From positions 1 through 6,260 of the forward strand of contig PXEJ01000136.1 in assembly GCA_003566215.1 (NCBI GenBank): a DNA stretch of 6,260 bases, written 5' to 3'. Position 1 is the first letter of the stretch; each line of letters opens with the position of its first letter. The position numbers and the translations under genes were made by a program. Below the pieces are notes generated by a model that saw only the letters and a program-made list of their open reading frames with translations, was not told the origin of the DNA and ran no database searches. Below are positions 5,136-6,260 of this stretch, in pieces. The stretch comes from Cyanobacteria bacterium T3Sed10_376R1m (GTDB lineage Bacteria; Cyanobacteriota; Cyanobacteriia; Cyanobacteriales; Cyanobacteriaceae).

Positions 5136-6260
5136 TTAATTAACTTCAACGGTGTTTATGGTTTGATTAAACCCAGTTAAATCAGGTTTGATTTGCTCTC
5201 CATTTCCTACTATCAAAGTAACCATTTTTTCTGGTTGTAAGTATTCTTGGGCAACTTGAAAAACTTGATCTGCGGTGGCGTTAGCTACGGCTTTTTGATA
5301 GGTAAAAATAAAGTCTTGGGGATAATCGTAATATTCGTAAGTCATTAATCGGGAGAGTATTTGAGATTTATTTTGAAATTGGAAGACAAAGGAGTTTAAA
5401 ATCGAGTTTTTGGCATAGTTTAAGTCATCTTGGCTAATGGGTTCGGTGCGTAATTTTTCGATTTCTTGGGTAATCGCTTTGATAAACTGACCACTGGTTT
5501 CGGTTTTAGTTTGTCCTCCCGCCAAAAACATCCCGGGATAGTCATAATTACTGCGCCAAACTCCATAAACTGAATAAGCTAGTCCTTGTCTTGAACGTAC
5601 TTCATTATGCAATTTACCGCCAAAACCGTTTAAAACACCGTTAATGACACTTAAAATGGGATAATTGGGGTCATCTAGGGTGTTGGCTAAATGTCCAAAT
5701 AAAATATTACTCTGGGTAAGATTAGGTTGATCAACGATATAGATACCATTATTAGTGGCTTGGGTAGCAGTGGGTATAGTTTGATTTAATTTAGGGGTGT
5801 TTACTTGCCAATCGCCAAAGTTTTCATTGATAATGGTTTTTATGTTTTGGGAATCAAAGTCCCCCACAATGCCTAAGATAATATTTTCGGGGCGAATATG
5901 TTGTTGATAAAAATTAACTACGTCTTCTCGAGTAATGTTATCAATGGTTTCGTTTTCCATTTGACGACCATAGGGATTTTTTTCTCCATAGATGAGTTTC
6001 TGAAATTCCCTACTGGCTATATTTCCCGGGTTATCGTTACGTCGTGCGATCGCACCTTTTAACCTACTCTTTTCTAAATCTAAAAAATTTTCATCAAAAA
6101 CGGGATAACGTAAAACTTCAGCAAACAGAGAAAAAACCTCTTCCAAATCATAGCTAAGACTGTTGAAACTAGCACTACCTCTAGTAGTCTCGATAGAGGT
6201 TTCTACGGAGGCAGCCTTTTGTTCTAGAATTGTATCTATTTCATTTTTACTATGTTTTTC
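5136..6260 (-). CDS. M16-family peptidase-like protein, partial, probable non-zinc subunit
   Basis: The frame is open to the right edge, giving 374 codons plus a TAA stop. The TTG at 6144-6146 is internal, because 38 in-frame codons precede it and encode normal M16 sequence (ASVETSIETTRGSASFNSL). The 5' end, including the place where HXXEH would lie, is outside the window. Numbering from the edge, residues 1-150 are the end of the first M16 domain (PVFDENFLDLEKSRLKGAI, REFQKLIYGEKNPYGR) and the rest is the second domain. It carries the R/Y pair RQGLAY (Arg224, Tyr229) typical of the partner of a zinc subunit. At the position of the third zinc ligand (usually LEEI) the sequence reads KGAI (68-71), so the glutamate appears to be missing. 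By analogy with paired bacterial M16 proteins, it probably works with a catalytic HXXEH protein, perhaps encoded just upstream. Location is unknown without the N-terminus. mfd follows 48 bases downstream. Confidence 0.88.
   Translation of the reverse strand, partial: EKHSKNEIDTILEQKAASVETSIETTRGSASFNSLSYDLEEVFSLFAEVLRYPVFDENFLDLEKSRLKGAIARRNDNPGNIASREFQKLIYGEKNPYGRQMENETIDNITREDVVNFYQQHIRPENIILGIVGDFDSQNIKTIINENFGDWQVNTPKLNQTIPTATQATNNGIYIVDQPNLTQSNILFGHLANTLDDPNYPILSVINGVLNGFGGKLHNEVRSRQGLAYSVYGVWRSNYDYPGMFLAGGQTKTETSGQFIKAITQEIEKLRTEPISQDDLNYAKNSILNSFVFQFQNKSQILSRLMTYEYYDYPQDFIFTYQKAVANATADQVFQVAQEYLQPEKMVTLIVGNGEQIKPDLTGFNQTINTVEVN
6046..6053. repeat. HIP1 octamer in the M16 gene
   Basis: An exact GCGATCGC copy inside a 12-base palindrome GTGCGATCGCAC (6044-6055). 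It encodes part of the stretch GAIARR, next to the place where the zinc-ligand glutamate is absent. Confidence 0.9.

Noticed and set aside
1..6260. tRNA, rRNA or CRISPR array
   Set aside because: No regularly spaced repeats, cloverleaf or rRNA core sequence was seen on either strand.

Overview
The window looks like chromosomal DNA of a low-GC cyanobacterium of the Cyanobacterium/Geminocystis/Synechocystis kind. It has three exact HIP1 octamers (GCGATCGC), a photosynthesis-type small membrane protein resembling Psb35, a DWARF27-like (DUF4033) protein of oxygenic phototrophs, and AT-rich spacers. The genus is inferred; no rRNA or other marker is present.

Layout. On the + strand, 77-739 encodes a 220-residue DWARF27-like protein. 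It is followed by a 74-residue Psb35-like membrane protein at 881-1105, with a good ribosome binding site, a candidate promoter and a candidate HLR1 (RpaB) high-light box. A 505-base non-coding stretch (1106-1610) separates these from the convergent minus-strand genes. The minus strand carries mfd (1611-5087, 1158 residues, complete) and, 48 bases upstream of it, an M16-family peptidase-like gene (5136-6260) that runs off the right edge. Its reading frame is open for 38 codons beyond the TTG codon at 6144-6146, so that TTG is not a real start.

The 505-base spacer is the most unusual part. It holds a compact unit with its own parts: a candidate extended -10 promoter overlapping a perfect 9-bp palindrome (1218-1241), a 12-base perfect match to the 16S rRNA anti-Shine-Dalgarno (1274-1285), a 23-codon ORF (1290-1361), a protein-like +1-frame extension (1360-1431), mutually exclusive RNA stems, and a strong bidirectional terminator (1432-1480). 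Beyond it, on the minus strand, is a roughly 100-base stretch resembling the decayed right end of an IS200/IS605 (TnpB) element.

Functional picture. The + strand pair suggests pigment and photosystem II biogenesis, with the small membrane protein probably responding to light. The minus-strand pair may be one transcript combining an M16 subunit (apparently the R/Y, non-zinc partner of a two-subunit peptidase) with the transcription-repair coupling factor. The intergenic small gene has no function I recognise and is the best candidate for something undescribed.
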